Below are positions 1 to 7,696 of a stretch of DNA of 55,584 nucleotides, one piece after another (position 1 is the stretch's first letter; each line of letters starts with the position of its first letter). Location of the stretch: the NCBI GenBank assembly GCA_014382445.1, contig JACNJS010000047.1, positions 1 through 55,584 of the forward strand, read 5' to 3'. Under the pieces are notes generated by a model. It searched no databases, was not told where the DNA came from, and worked only from the letters and a program-made list of their open reading frames with translations. The translations under genes and the position numbers were made by a program. The stretch is from Bacteroidota bacterium (GTDB lineage Bacteria; Bacteroidota; Bacteroidia; Bacteroidales; F082).

Positions 1-154
1 TGAATTTTGTGTTTTATAATTTATTTGTTATTTGTGTTTTGATTATTGTTATTTCATTTAAAAGCAAATTGCATAAGAACTGTATATCATTAATATACTT
101 TGGTTTACAAAACGTTGTCATTAGCAGGGAAACGACCGTAGGAAGTGACGATAA

Positions 155-187
155 ATCCCCTGTGCAAGAGGTTGTTTCTCAGGGGAT
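155..187. terminator. Hairpin downstream of the VTC-domain gene
   Basis: ATCCCCTG (155-162) is perfectly complementary to CAGGGGAT (180-187), with a 17-base loop. It sits 10 bases beyond the stop codon of the minus-strand gene ending at 197, where a terminator for that transcript would be expected. There is no clear U-tract, so it may be only an mRNA-end structure. The rest of 1-196 holds no gene I can support. Confidence 0.35.
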
Positions 188-196
188 ATTTAATAC

Positions 197-901
197 TTAA
201 GTTACCATCGGATGCAACATCTCAAAACCATTAACATATTTGGAGCTCTTGGATAATCTAAATGGCAGGCTGTTCGTAACTAATGCAGCATCTTTCCCAT
301 CATGGTCCTTATCATATTTAAGCTCTACAATTACATCATCACATGTATGCTTTTCCATAAAGTTATTAATGCCCCATCTAATGCCAAAATAATTCAGTTC
401 ATCATCAACTGTTAACCTGAAATTATTGTTAAAGCTAATGAAATATTGCCGTTTATAACTGTTAAGAAGAGCTGGATTAAGCATTACCATTACTGCCCTT
501 ACCCAATCGGGTATATCTGATGAGCGAAAAACATCCTGAATGTACATGCTTGTAAAACTATTATCAAGTGTGAAAGGTTTAATGGCGAACGACAATTTAT
601 TACCAACCATGCCTTCCCTCATTTTAAACTCAAGTATTGGTTTGGTAATATTTCCCATCAAATCGCCATACCATCGTATGCGGGCTTTTTTTCGGCTACC
701 TTTTCCGGATACATTATCAGAAAAGAAATCCATGTCGTTAGTATCGAAATAAATGTTATTCACGTAACGTGGATGATGAAGAGGAAGAAATGCAGCCCTG
801 TTATTTCTAACTTGTTGTACTATCTCATGATAATGCATGTTTTTAACAACAAACTTCCTCTCAAAACGACTTTGTTCAAAATTGAAGGGAGGAAAATGCA
901 T
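197..901 (-). CDS. VTC-domain polyphosphate polymerase-like protein
   Basis: A 234-residue protein without signal peptide. It shows the order of charged motifs typical of the VTC tunnel domain, which polymerises polyphosphate from ATP in yeast Vtc4: ERKF near residue 14, NNIYFDT near 48, KARIRWYGD near 73, LEFKMREG near 90, and the C-terminal VIVELKYD. The basic residues in these strands line the tunnel and the acidic ones bind metal in characterised relatives. It lies just downstream of a DUF4956 membrane protein on the same strand (33-base gap), a pairing common in bacteria. Family assignment is secure from the motifs; whether it really makes polyphosphate is inferred. Bacterial VTC-like proteins are often labelled only as VTC domain-containing. 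Confidence 0.85.
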   Translation of the reverse strand: MHFPPFNFEQSRFERKFVVKNMHYHEIVQQVRNNRAAFLPLHHPRYVNNIYFDTNDMDFFSDNVSGKGSRKKARIRWYGDLMGNITKPILEFKMREGMVGNKLSFAIKPFTLDNSFTSMYIQDVFRSSDIPDWVRAVMVMLNPALLNSYKRQYFISFNNNFRLTVDDELNYFGIRWGINNFMEKHTCDDVIVELKYDKDHDGKDAALVTNSLPFRLSKSSKYVNGFEMLHPMVT

Positions 902-934
902 TGGTAGTAAGCGTGAGATTATTTATAGTAAATA

Positions 935-1615
935 TTAAAACGACTTGCTTTCAACAAACGAAACACGGGTATTACTGCCAAGCTTTGATATGCTTTTTGT
1001 AAAGGATTGTAATTTCTCAGGTTTTGGCGAATCAACCACGAACGAGGCTTCAATAACCTGATCGTTTTCATCATACCTCTTTAAATGGAATTTTCCAAAC
1101 TCATGTTTAACAATATCCACAACCTGTTCAAGTTCAACTTCGCCGGCTTTAGCCGAAAAGTTTAAGTATAAATTCTGGTTAGTACTTTTTCTTGATAGAA
1201 AATACCTTGCCCAAATAATAACCATTGCTATTGCAAAAGCTTCAATAACAACCATAGTTTGATTTGCACCTAAGCCCAAACCTATTGAGATGGCAAAAAA
1301 TATGTAAGCTAATTCTTCCGGCTCTTTAATAGCTGCCCTGAACCTGACTATGGATAATGCACCCACAAGACCGAGTGACAATGCTAAGGATGTTTTTACA
1401 ATTGATATAATCAGCATTGTTGTAAAAGCAATAAGAATAAAAGTGCCTGCGAACTGTCGTCGATTTGAAATAGTACGGGCTGCAAATATATATGTGTATT
1501 CAAGTAAAATGGTAAGTACTATGATAACCAATGAATTAAAAAAGAAATCAGTTAGCGATACATGCTGTTCCTGAGTTATCAGAAATTTTTGAAATAATCC
1601 CCACCTGTCATCCAT
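935..1615 (-). CDS. DUF4956 membrane protein, partner of the VTC-domain protein
   Basis: A 226-residue protein when started at the ATG at 1615 (MDDRWGLFQK); an in-frame ATG at 1669 would add 18 residues that look untranslated. Three to four hydrophobic helices (about residues 20-45, 55-80, 85-105 and 110-130) enclose the conserved loop GLVGALSIVRFRAAIKEPEE, the hallmark of DUF4956. A soluble C-terminal alpha/beta domain of about 85 residues follows. The gene is immediately upstream of the VTC-domain gene, so the two are probably co-transcribed and may work as a membrane-linked polymer synthesis or transport unit. The biochemical role of DUF4956 is not established. Confidence 0.8.
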   Translation of the reverse strand: MDDRWGLFQKFLITQEQHVSLTDFFFNSLVIIVLTILLEYTYIFAARTISNRRQFAGTFILIAFTTMLIISIVKTSLALSLGLVGALSIVRFRAAIKEPEELAYIFFAISIGLGLGANQTMVVIEAFAIAMVIIWARYFLSRKSTNQNLYLNFSAKAGEVELEQVVDIVKHEFGKFHLKRYDENDQVIEASFVVDSPKPEKLQSFTKSISKLGSNTRVSFVESKSF

Positions 1616-1827
1616 AATATTTGAAATTTTGATACAAAAATAAAAGTCTGCAAATGTATAAAAAAACAAGATTCAGGCAAAAATCATTATTTGTAACTAA
1701 TCAGTGTTGGTAATAAATGTAGTCTAGTGATGAAATCAAGGAATAGAAACTAATAATCCCCCTTCTTAAAAGTATTAGGGAGATAGGGTATAATAGAAAT
1801 AAGATTAGCTGATAATTAAATAAGATA

Positions 1828-2376
1828 TTAATCCAGCGGATTAGCTGTGACTTCCGATTTAAGAGTAAAAAGAACAACAAATTCAACATCATCTGCATCA
1901 GCCTGGCCAGCTATCGAAACTGTAAACACTTTTTTGTCCATCAGGATATTTTCAATGGCATCCCACTGACCTGAACTGTTATCAAGCGTTAGCGAAGTTC
2001 CAACGGTTATGGGTTCGTTTGTAAACTCCCAGGTTGCATTATAACTCTCATTCATAACACTTATAACTGCCGATTCGAGCATCACGTTTTTGCTAATGCT
2101 TAGGACCTCGCCCGTAACTTCATTAATTTCAATTCCAATGATGTTGTCGATATACTGCTGGTACTCCGAACTGCTGTTGGGGTCAATAGTTTCACTTACA
2201 GCAAATTCACCGTAAATATCTGTTTTAACACTCGATATTGGAGGTACCACAACCTCAAATTCTGTTTGATAATCAGCATTGAACTTAACATATAGAATCT
2301 CTTTTGCTTCCTGGCAACTGGTTATTAAAACACATGTAGTTAGTGATACGAATAATATTTTTGTTAGTTTTTTCAT
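1828..2376 (-). CDS. Hypothetical lipoprotein
   Basis: A 182-residue protein starting with a lipoprotein signal peptide: basic MKKLTK, a hydrophobic stretch and a lipobox ending at Cys21 (ITSC). The mature part is acidic and beta-rich, with alternating hydrophobic residues, and has no motif I recognise. It stands alone, 212 bases upstream of the DUF4956 gene on the same strand, and ends 363 bases before aqpZ. It is likely a periplasmic or outer-membrane-anchored protein of unknown role. Confidence 0.65.
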   Translation of the reverse strand: MKKLTKILFVSLTTCVLITSCQEAKEILYVKFNADYQTEFEVVVPPISSVKTDIYGEFAVSETIDPNSSSEYQQYIDNIIGIEINEVTGEVLSISKNVMLESAVISVMNESYNATWEFTNEPITVGTSLTLDNSSGQWDAIENILMDKKVFTVSIAGQADADDVEFVVLFTLKSEVTANPLD

Positions 2377-2431
2377 GACAGGAAATATTTTGTTTATCTA
2401 TCAACAGACTACAAATATACAACAATCGTAG

Positions 2432-2572
2432 CTATATGTCAAATTCAACTTTCAGCTTATGAAATGCTAAATTATCCTTTAGCTTTTTCTTTTCTGGTGA
2501 CGTTACTTCAGAGATCGAAAAATCGAAATCGTCATACTTTTGCTTGAAGATAAAATTAACTCTTTCAAACGT
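2432..2572 (-). pseudogene. Possible C-terminal gene remnant in the gap before aqpZ
   Basis: The stretch 2377-2739 has no intact gene. On the minus strand a 46-codon open frame ends at TAG (2432-2434) and reads like real protein: it contains KQKYDDFDFSISEV and ends in KLKVEFDI. It has no start codon and is closed upstream by a TGA at 2573-2575. A neighbouring frame upstream also reads protein-like (SWFGKDLNV), which would fit a decayed, frameshifted gene. I do not recognise the family. Confidence 0.25.
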
Positions 2573-2659
2573 TCAGGTCTTTTCCGAACCAAGAGGTAAT
2601 TGATATGCATACAACTTCTAATAAAACAACATAGTTATACATTGGAATTCAATTTTTTT

Positions 2660-2667
2660 TAAATTTG
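2660..2667 (+). promoter_or_regulatory. Candidate Bacteroidota -7 element for aqpZ
   Basis: TAAATTTG is a perfect match to the Bacteroidota -7 consensus TAnnTTTG, 72 bases before the aqpZ start. A TTG (2642-2644) lies upstream with a 15-base spacer, shorter than the usual 19-21, so the -33 match is weak. Note the strong AAGGAGG-type ribosome site just before the ATG at 2740, which is unusual in a phylum where Shine-Dalgarno sequences are often absent. Confidence 0.4.
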
Positions 2668-2739
2668 TCATCTAACTATAAAATTAGAACAAATGCAATT
2701 TCATTTTTTTATTCACTAACTATATAAGGAGGAATTTTT

Positions 2740-3438
2740 ATGAGTTTATCAAAAAAACTTTTTGCAGAATTTTTCGGCACTTTCTGGCTTGTATTTGGCG
2801 GCACTGGCAGTGCAGTTCTTGCTGCGGGCTTTCCTGAATTTGGTATTGGTTTTACCGGAGTAGCTCTAGCATTTGGTTTAACTGTATTAACAATGGTTTA
2901 TGCTGTTGGCCCTATTTCGGGCGGCCATTTCAATCCGGCTGTTTCATTTGGTTTATGGGCTGGTGGCAGATTTTCATCTAAGGAATTGCTGCCCTATATT
3001 ATTGTACAGGTAGTTGGAGCCATTGCAGCTTCTGGTATTCTGTATCTTGTTGCCAGTGGTAATGCTGACTTCAATGTAAAGGATGGATTTGCATCCAATG
3101 GTTACGGAGAACATTCACCTGGAGGATATACGATGGTGGCTGCATTAATTGTTGAAATCGTATTAACATTCATGTTCATTTTTATCATTATGGGTGCAAC
3201 GGATAAACTTGCGCCAATAGGATTTGCTGGTCTTGCAATTGGAATGGCATTAGTGCTTATTCATTTAATCAGTATTCCTGTAACTAATACATCTGTAAAC
3301 CCAGCACGGAGTACCGGTCCGGCGCTATTTGTTGGAGGATGGGCATTGAGTCAGTTGTGGCTTTTCTGGGTCGCTCCAATGGTAGGAGGTATACTTGGCG
3401 GTTTTGCTTATAAAAGTTTTTTTAGCAAAAAAGAGTAG
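2740..3438 (+). CDS. aqpZ: Aquaporin Z (water channel)
   Basis: A 232-residue major intrinsic protein with six predicted transmembrane helices and two NPA half-helices (residues 65-67 and 187-189). The selectivity-filter residues of E. coli AqpZ are all present at corresponding places: Phe45, His175, Thr184 and Arg190, within the highly conserved [18 protein letters not shown]. Narrow-pore water selectivity rather than glycerol transport is therefore expected. Length equals the family norm. The gene is monocistronic: a candidate promoter lies upstream, a purine-rich ribosome site precedes the ATG, and a hairpin terminator follows. Confidence 0.96.
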   Translation: MSLSKKLFAEFFGTFWLVFGGTGSAVLAAGFPEFGIGFTGVALAFGLTVLTMVYAVGPISGGHFNPAVSFGLWAGGRFSSKELLPYIIVQVVGAIAASGILYLVASGNADFNVKDGFASNGYGEHSPGGYTMVAALIVEIVLTFMFIFIIMGATDKLAPIGFAGLAIGMALVLIHLISIPVTNTSVNPARSTGPALFVGGWALSQLWLFWVAPMVGGILGGFAYKSFFSKKE

Positions 3439-3472
3439 CGGAAAATTCTAAAAGAAGAATTATTGTTATGCC

Positions 3473-3524
3473 ATCTGTTGAAATGTTGTTATAATAAACA
3501 TTTTGGCAGATAGTATTATTTTTT
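3473..3524 (+). terminator. Rho-independent terminator after aqpZ
   Basis: ATCTGTTGAAATGTT (3473-3487) pairs with AACATTTTGGCAGAT (3497-3511): 12 Watson-Crick and 3 G-U pairs around a 9-base loop. A T-run at 3519-3524 follows. It starts 35 bases after the aqpZ stop codon. Confidence 0.65.
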
Positions 3525-3660
3525 GCTTTAATTTCGCCGTTTTCTTGTAACCCCAAACTAATAAAACAGCAAATTCAAATTGCAGGAATAAATGATTTTG
3601 ACTCATGCTAATTACATTTCAACATTTTCAAATTCTGAATCATCTATCCGAAATTAATAC

Positions 3661-3668
3661 TACATTTG
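3661..3668 (+). promoter_or_regulatory. Candidate -7 element for the LTD/TonB receptor/PLD operon
   Basis: TACATTTG matches TAnnTTTG perfectly and ends 39 bases before the ATG at 3708. No TTG is seen at the standard -33 distance, so support rests on the -7 match and position. Confidence 0.4.
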
Positions 3669-3707
3669 CTATATAGAATCATATTGTAAAAAATTAAAAA
3701 AAATAGC

Positions 3708-4796
3708 ATGAAAAAATTATTACTCTTTTTATTTATATTACTTATGGGAGCAGGTTTGTTTGCTCAAAAAACCACTGACTTATTTTTCTCGGAATACATT
3801 GAAGGCAGTGGCAACAACAAGTGCGTTGAAATTTATAATCCTACGGATCAGGATATTGATCTGAATAATTATTATGTAGTTCGATTTAGTAATGGTAGTT
3901 CAGTATTTACCGAAGGGGGCGTAACACATCTTGGCGGTACAATAGCCCCTTATAAAACGTTTGTGCTGGTAAACGGGCAAACAACAAGCACTCCAACTTC
4001 TCCGGCTTGCAGCCCAATTCTACAGGCAATGGCAGATCAACTTGATGGAGATTATCCTGCACCAACTTACATGAATGGAAATGATGCTATTGCGCTCATA
4101 AAAACACCCAATGGTGAAGCTCCAAATGCGGATATGTCAAATGTTACCTCGGTTGACCTGATTGGTCAAATTGCATTGGGTAACATCATTTCAGGTGAAA
4201 CCGGATGGTCATATGTCCAGGATTCTACGCTTACCTATAACAACGCAACCGGCGACCCTGTTACCGGGAAAGTAATCAACTATATAGTTCAGTCTAAAGC
4301 AACCGATGGCATAACTTATGGCCCATTCTGGATGTCGTGGACGTCAAATCACTCTCTTATCAGAAAGCCTTTAGTCGTTACCGGCGTAGTGGCTAATCCT
4401 AACCCATTTATTGTTACTATGGAATGGGACACAGTTCCTGCACAATTGGATACTGCAACCGGTTATTACGTGTATTACGATATCTGGGATAACCTTGGAT
4501 CACATAGTTGCATTGCTGATCCAAACTACACTTCAATAGGTGAATTATCATCAATAAGAACTTTGAATATTTATCCTAACCCTGTTGTGTCGAACCATTT
4601 TACTTTCGAATCAAATACACCGGTAAAATCAGTTCAGGTATTTGATATTATTGGTAATGAAATTTATAAGGAAATCTATGCTCCTCCTGTAAAGGCAAAA
4701 GAGGTACTAATAGGATCAAGGAATGAGGGAATGTATCTGGTCAAGGTTATTTTTTCCAATAACCGCTCAACGACTCAAAAAATCCTTATCAAATAA
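3708..4796 (+). CDS. Lamin-tail-domain protein with T9SS sorting domain
   Basis: A 362-residue secreted protein. Residues 1-19 form a signal peptide (cut near LFAQ). About 22-165 form a lamin tail domain, recognisable from LFFSEYIEGSGNNKCVEIYN and the following NGNDAIALIK, as found in many secreted nucleases and surface proteins of Bacteroidota. The C-terminal ~75 residues are a type A T9SS sorting domain beginning NIYPNPV and ending in a basic KILIK tail, so the protein should cross the outer membrane and be anchored to or released from the surface. No catalytic domain is visible, so it may be a binding or adhesion component. It is the first gene of a likely operon, 93 bases ahead of a TonB-dependent receptor. 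Confidence 0.85.
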   Translation: MKKLLLFLFILLMGAGLFAQKTTDLFFSEYIEGSGNNKCVEIYNPTDQDIDLNNYYVVRFSNGSSVFTEGGVTHLGGTIAPYKTFVLVNGQTTSTPTSPACSPILQAMADQLDGDYPAPTYMNGNDAIALIKTPNGEAPNADMSNVTSVDLIGQIALGNIISGETGWSYVQDSTLTYNNATGDPVTGKVINYIVQSKATDGITYGPFWMSWTSNHSLIRKPLVVTGVVANPNPFIVTMEWDTVPAQLDTATGYYVYYDIWDNLGSHSCIADPNYTSIGELSSIRTLNIYPNPVVSNHFTFESNTPVKSVQVFDIIGNEIYKEIYAPPVKAKEVLIGSRNEGMYLVKVIFSNNRSTTQKILIK

Positions 4797-4889
4797 ATTT
4801 ACTTACATTTTTATTCGCAACAAAAGGTGTATGAGATGAAAGCTATTTCCGTCATCTTTTAAGTTTAGAATTTTAATACTACCCAAACT

Positions 4890-7676
4890 ATGAAACCAAG
4901 AATTTTGATCTTCTTATTTCTTTTGGCGTGCGCTGTTTCCGTTGTAGCGCAAAAACAAACAGTCAGTGGTGTGGTTAAAGATTCCTTTCTCGGAGAAACT
5001 GTGGTGGGAGCCAATGTTCTTGTCAAAGGCACATTAGTAGGTGCAGTAACTGATATAGAAGGAAAGTTTTCGCTTCAGCTTGAAAACGGCAATTATACTC
5101 TTGAGGTGACTTATGTTGGGAATATTCCGATTTCACGGGATATTGTGGTTGCTGATAAGCCACTTAGCATCACATTCAATATGAAAACGATCGTTTTGGA
5201 TGAAATTTCTATTGTGGGCGATGTGGCTCGTTCGAGAGAAACTCCGGTAGCTTTTACAACCTTGCTTCCCGAGCAAATTGAAGAACGTTTGGCCGGACAG
5301 GATATTCCGATGCTTTTAAACAAAACACCTGGTGTTTATGCTACCGAACAGGGAGGAGGCGATGGTGATGCCCGCATTACCATCCGTGGCTTTAGCCAGC
5401 GAAATGTCGCCGTCATGCTGGATGGTATACCTGTTAACGATATGGAGAATGGATGGGTTTATTGGTCAAACTGGTTCGGACTTAATGCCGTTACAAGAAG
5501 CATACAGGTTCAGCGCGGACTTGGAGCTTCGAAACTTGCACTCCCTTCGGTGGGTGGAACCATAAATATTCTTACCAAGGGCATCGAAAACAATCGTTCA
5601 ATGAGCATCGAACAAGGGATTGATAATGAAGGGAAGCATACTACCAATCTTGGATACACTTCCGGACAGTTAAAAAATGGTTGGAGTGTTACGATGGCCG
5701 GAGCCTATAAACAAGGTAATGGATGGGTAGATCAGACAAACGTCAAAGCTTGGTTTTTCTTTGCCAAAATAGATAAACGTTGGGGTAACCACATCACTAG
5801 TCTTACTGGATTCGGTGCACCTCAAACACACACACAACGCAGCTACAAACGCTCCATTGCCGCTTACGACACAGCTTATGCGAAAGAGCATGGCGTAATA
5901 CCTGAGGATTTTCCAACCATCCTGAACGAAGGAATTGGGTACAATCAACATTGGGGGTATTTACAACGCGATGCAGATCAATGGAACAGCGATGAGACAG
6001 CACGCGTGATTGATCCAAATGCAAAAACAGAAGTGTTAAACGAAAAGGTAAATACTTACTTTAAACCGCAATTCAGTATTCGCGATTCCTGGAATGTTAA
6101 CAGCAGGCTTGTGATATCCAATACTGTGTATCTATCATTAGGAACCGGAGGAGGACAAGGTACCAGAAACAGTCTTAAAAATACAAACCTGATAACGGCC
6201 GCTGATGTTGAAAATAATCCTGATAAATTCAGTGCAAACGAAATTGGCCAGATTAATTGGCAAGGTATATACGACCAAAATTCCGGGCCTACAAATACCG
6301 GATTCGGGATGGCATATCCAATTAATCCAACCTATAGTGATCATCTTTACTATTCTGCCAATTACCTGATACAGAGCAATAATAATCATAGGTGGTATGG
6401 ACTGCTTTCATCATTCACCTATGAATTAACTGATCAAATCGACTGGTCGGGTGGTATTGATTTGCGTTCGTATAAAGCTGAACACTACATGGAGATTACC
6501 GATTTGATGGGAGGCGATTATGCTATTGATAAAAATGATAAACGCAATGATTATGATGCTAATCCACAATTAGCAGTAGTACATGTTGGCGACAAAGTGT
6601 ATTATTATGATGATGGCCTTGTAAACTGGGGCGGTCTTTTTACACAAGTTGAATATAAAGTTGGTAAAGTCAGCTCATTTGTAAACCTTACTTCCTCAGT
6701 CAGTGGCTTTAAAAAGAAAGACTATTTCGGAAACAATGAATCAGAATGGAAATATAAACCAGGTTTTACATTTAAAACTGGTGCCAACTACAACCTAAGT
6801 GAACACAGCAATGTGTTTATTAATTTGGGATATTTGTTGAAAACGAGGGATTTTAAATACTATTTCAAAGGCTTTACCGCTGATTTTCTGCCCGATTCGA
6901 TCACAAAAAATGAAAAAGTTAAAGCCATGGAACTGGGTTATTCCTATACCAGCAAGAAGTTTGCGGCCAATGTTAATGCATACTATACCAAATGGGAAAA
7001 CAAGCCAACTAATCAGGTTAGAGGAAAATACGAAGATCCGGTCACCGGTACTGAAGGTTATACTTATGGTGATATTCCGGGAATGGATGCGCTACACGTA
7101 GGAATTGAAATTGATTTTATTTACAAAATCCTGCGAAACCTCGAATTCCAGGGCTTGATTTCTCTTGGAAATTGGGTTTGGAATAAGAAAATTGAAAATC
7201 TTCAGATGTATTATACGGATACTCACATGCCAGCAAATATTTTTAGTTTTGATGCAACCGGCATACACGTAGGCGATGCAGCACAAACCCAGTTGGGAGC
7301 CAGTTTAAGATATGAACCTATTAGTAGGTTGTATATCGAAGTAGGAGGAACCTTTTTTGATAGGTATTATTCCGATTTCAATCCTGAAGAAAGCACCGAT
7401 GAATATGGAAACCCTAAGGATTCCTGGAAAATTCCGGCCTATAGCATGTTTGACTTTCAAACAGGATATAGGTTTAGGATAAATGCTTTCGACAAACTCG
7501 GATTTGCAATCAAACTTAATGTTCTAAACGCATTAAATTCTGTCTATATTTCTGATGCCAGAAACAATGATACTTATATTCAAAGGCCTTTCACCAGCTT
7601 TGATGCCCGTTCTGCTTCCGTGTTCATGGGAGCTAGCCGTCGATTTATGGCATCATTAAAAATTACACTTAACTAA
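4890..7676 (+). CDS. TonB-dependent outer-membrane receptor
   Basis: A 928-residue protein of typical receptor length. Residues 1-20 are a signal peptide. Residues 24-109 form a carboxypeptidase-regulatory-like beta-sandwich (KQTVSGVVKDSFLGETVVGA), the N-terminal extension of SusC/FecA-like receptors of this phylum. The plug domain begins near 115 and contains ITIRGFSQRNVAVMLDGIPV. The remainder is a 22-strand barrel rich in aromatic residues with a terminal Phe/Leu-rich strand. There is no SusD partner, so a classical polysaccharide-uptake pair is unlikely. It sits between two T9SS-exported proteins, 20 bases ahead of a PLD-like enzyme, which suggests it imports products released by that enzyme. 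The substrate is inferred from context only. Confidence 0.93.
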   Translation: MKPRILIFLFLLACAVSVVAQKQTVSGVVKDSFLGETVVGANVLVKGTLVGAVTDIEGKFSLQLENGNYTLEVTYVGNIPISRDIVVADKPLSITFNMKTIVLDEISIVGDVARSRETPVAFTTLLPEQIEERLAGQDIPMLLNKTPGVYATEQGGGDGDARITIRGFSQRNVAVMLDGIPVNDMENGWVYWSNWFGLNAVTRSIQVQRGLGASKLALPSVGGTINILTKGIENNRSMSIEQGIDNEGKHTTNLGYTSGQLKNGWSVTMAGAYKQGNGWVDQTNVKAWFFFAKIDKRWGNHITSLTGFGAPQTHTQRSYKRSIAAYDTAYAKEHGVIPEDFPTILNEGIGYNQHWGYLQRDADQWNSDETARVIDPNAKTEVLNEKVNTYFKPQFSIRDSWNVNSRLVISNTVYLSLGTGGGQGTRNSLKNTNLITAADVENNPDKFSANEIGQINWQGIYDQNSGPTNTGFGMAYPINPTYSDHLYYSANYLIQSNNNHRWYGLLSSFTYELTDQIDWSGGIDLRSYKAEHYMEITDLMGGDYAIDKNDKRNDYDANPQLAVVHVGDKVYYYDDGLVNWGGLFTQVEYKVGKVSSFVNLTSSVSGFKKKDYFGNNESEWKYKPGFTFKTGANYNLSEHSNVFINLGYLLKTRDFKYYFKGFTADFLPDSITKNEKVKAMELGYSYTSKKFAANVNAYYTKWENKPTNQVRGKYEDPVTGTEGYTYGDIPGMDALHVGIEIDFIYKILRNLEFQGLISLGNWVWNKKIENLQMYYTDTHMPANIFSFDATGIHVGDAAQTQLGASLRYEPISRLYIEVGGTFFDRYYSDFNPEESTDEYGNPKDSWKIPAYSMFDFQTGYRFRINAFDKLGFAIKLNVLNALNSVYISDARNNDTYIQRPFTSFDARSASVFMGASRRFMASLKITLN

Positions 7677-7696
7677 ACATCAACAAACTTTTAAAA

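Noticed and set aside
9-200. A 63-codon plus-strand frame at the left edge
   Set aside because: It runs through the hairpin at 155-187 into the 3' end of the opposing VTC gene, and only its first third is hydrophobic; no family is recognisable.
1701-1898. A 65-codon minus-strand frame
   Set aside because: It overlaps the lipoprotein gene in another frame and has low-complexity Leu/Ile content.
4890-7676. SusC/SusD polysaccharide-utilisation locus
   Set aside because: No SusD-like lipoprotein or glycoside hydrolase accompanies the TonB receptor.
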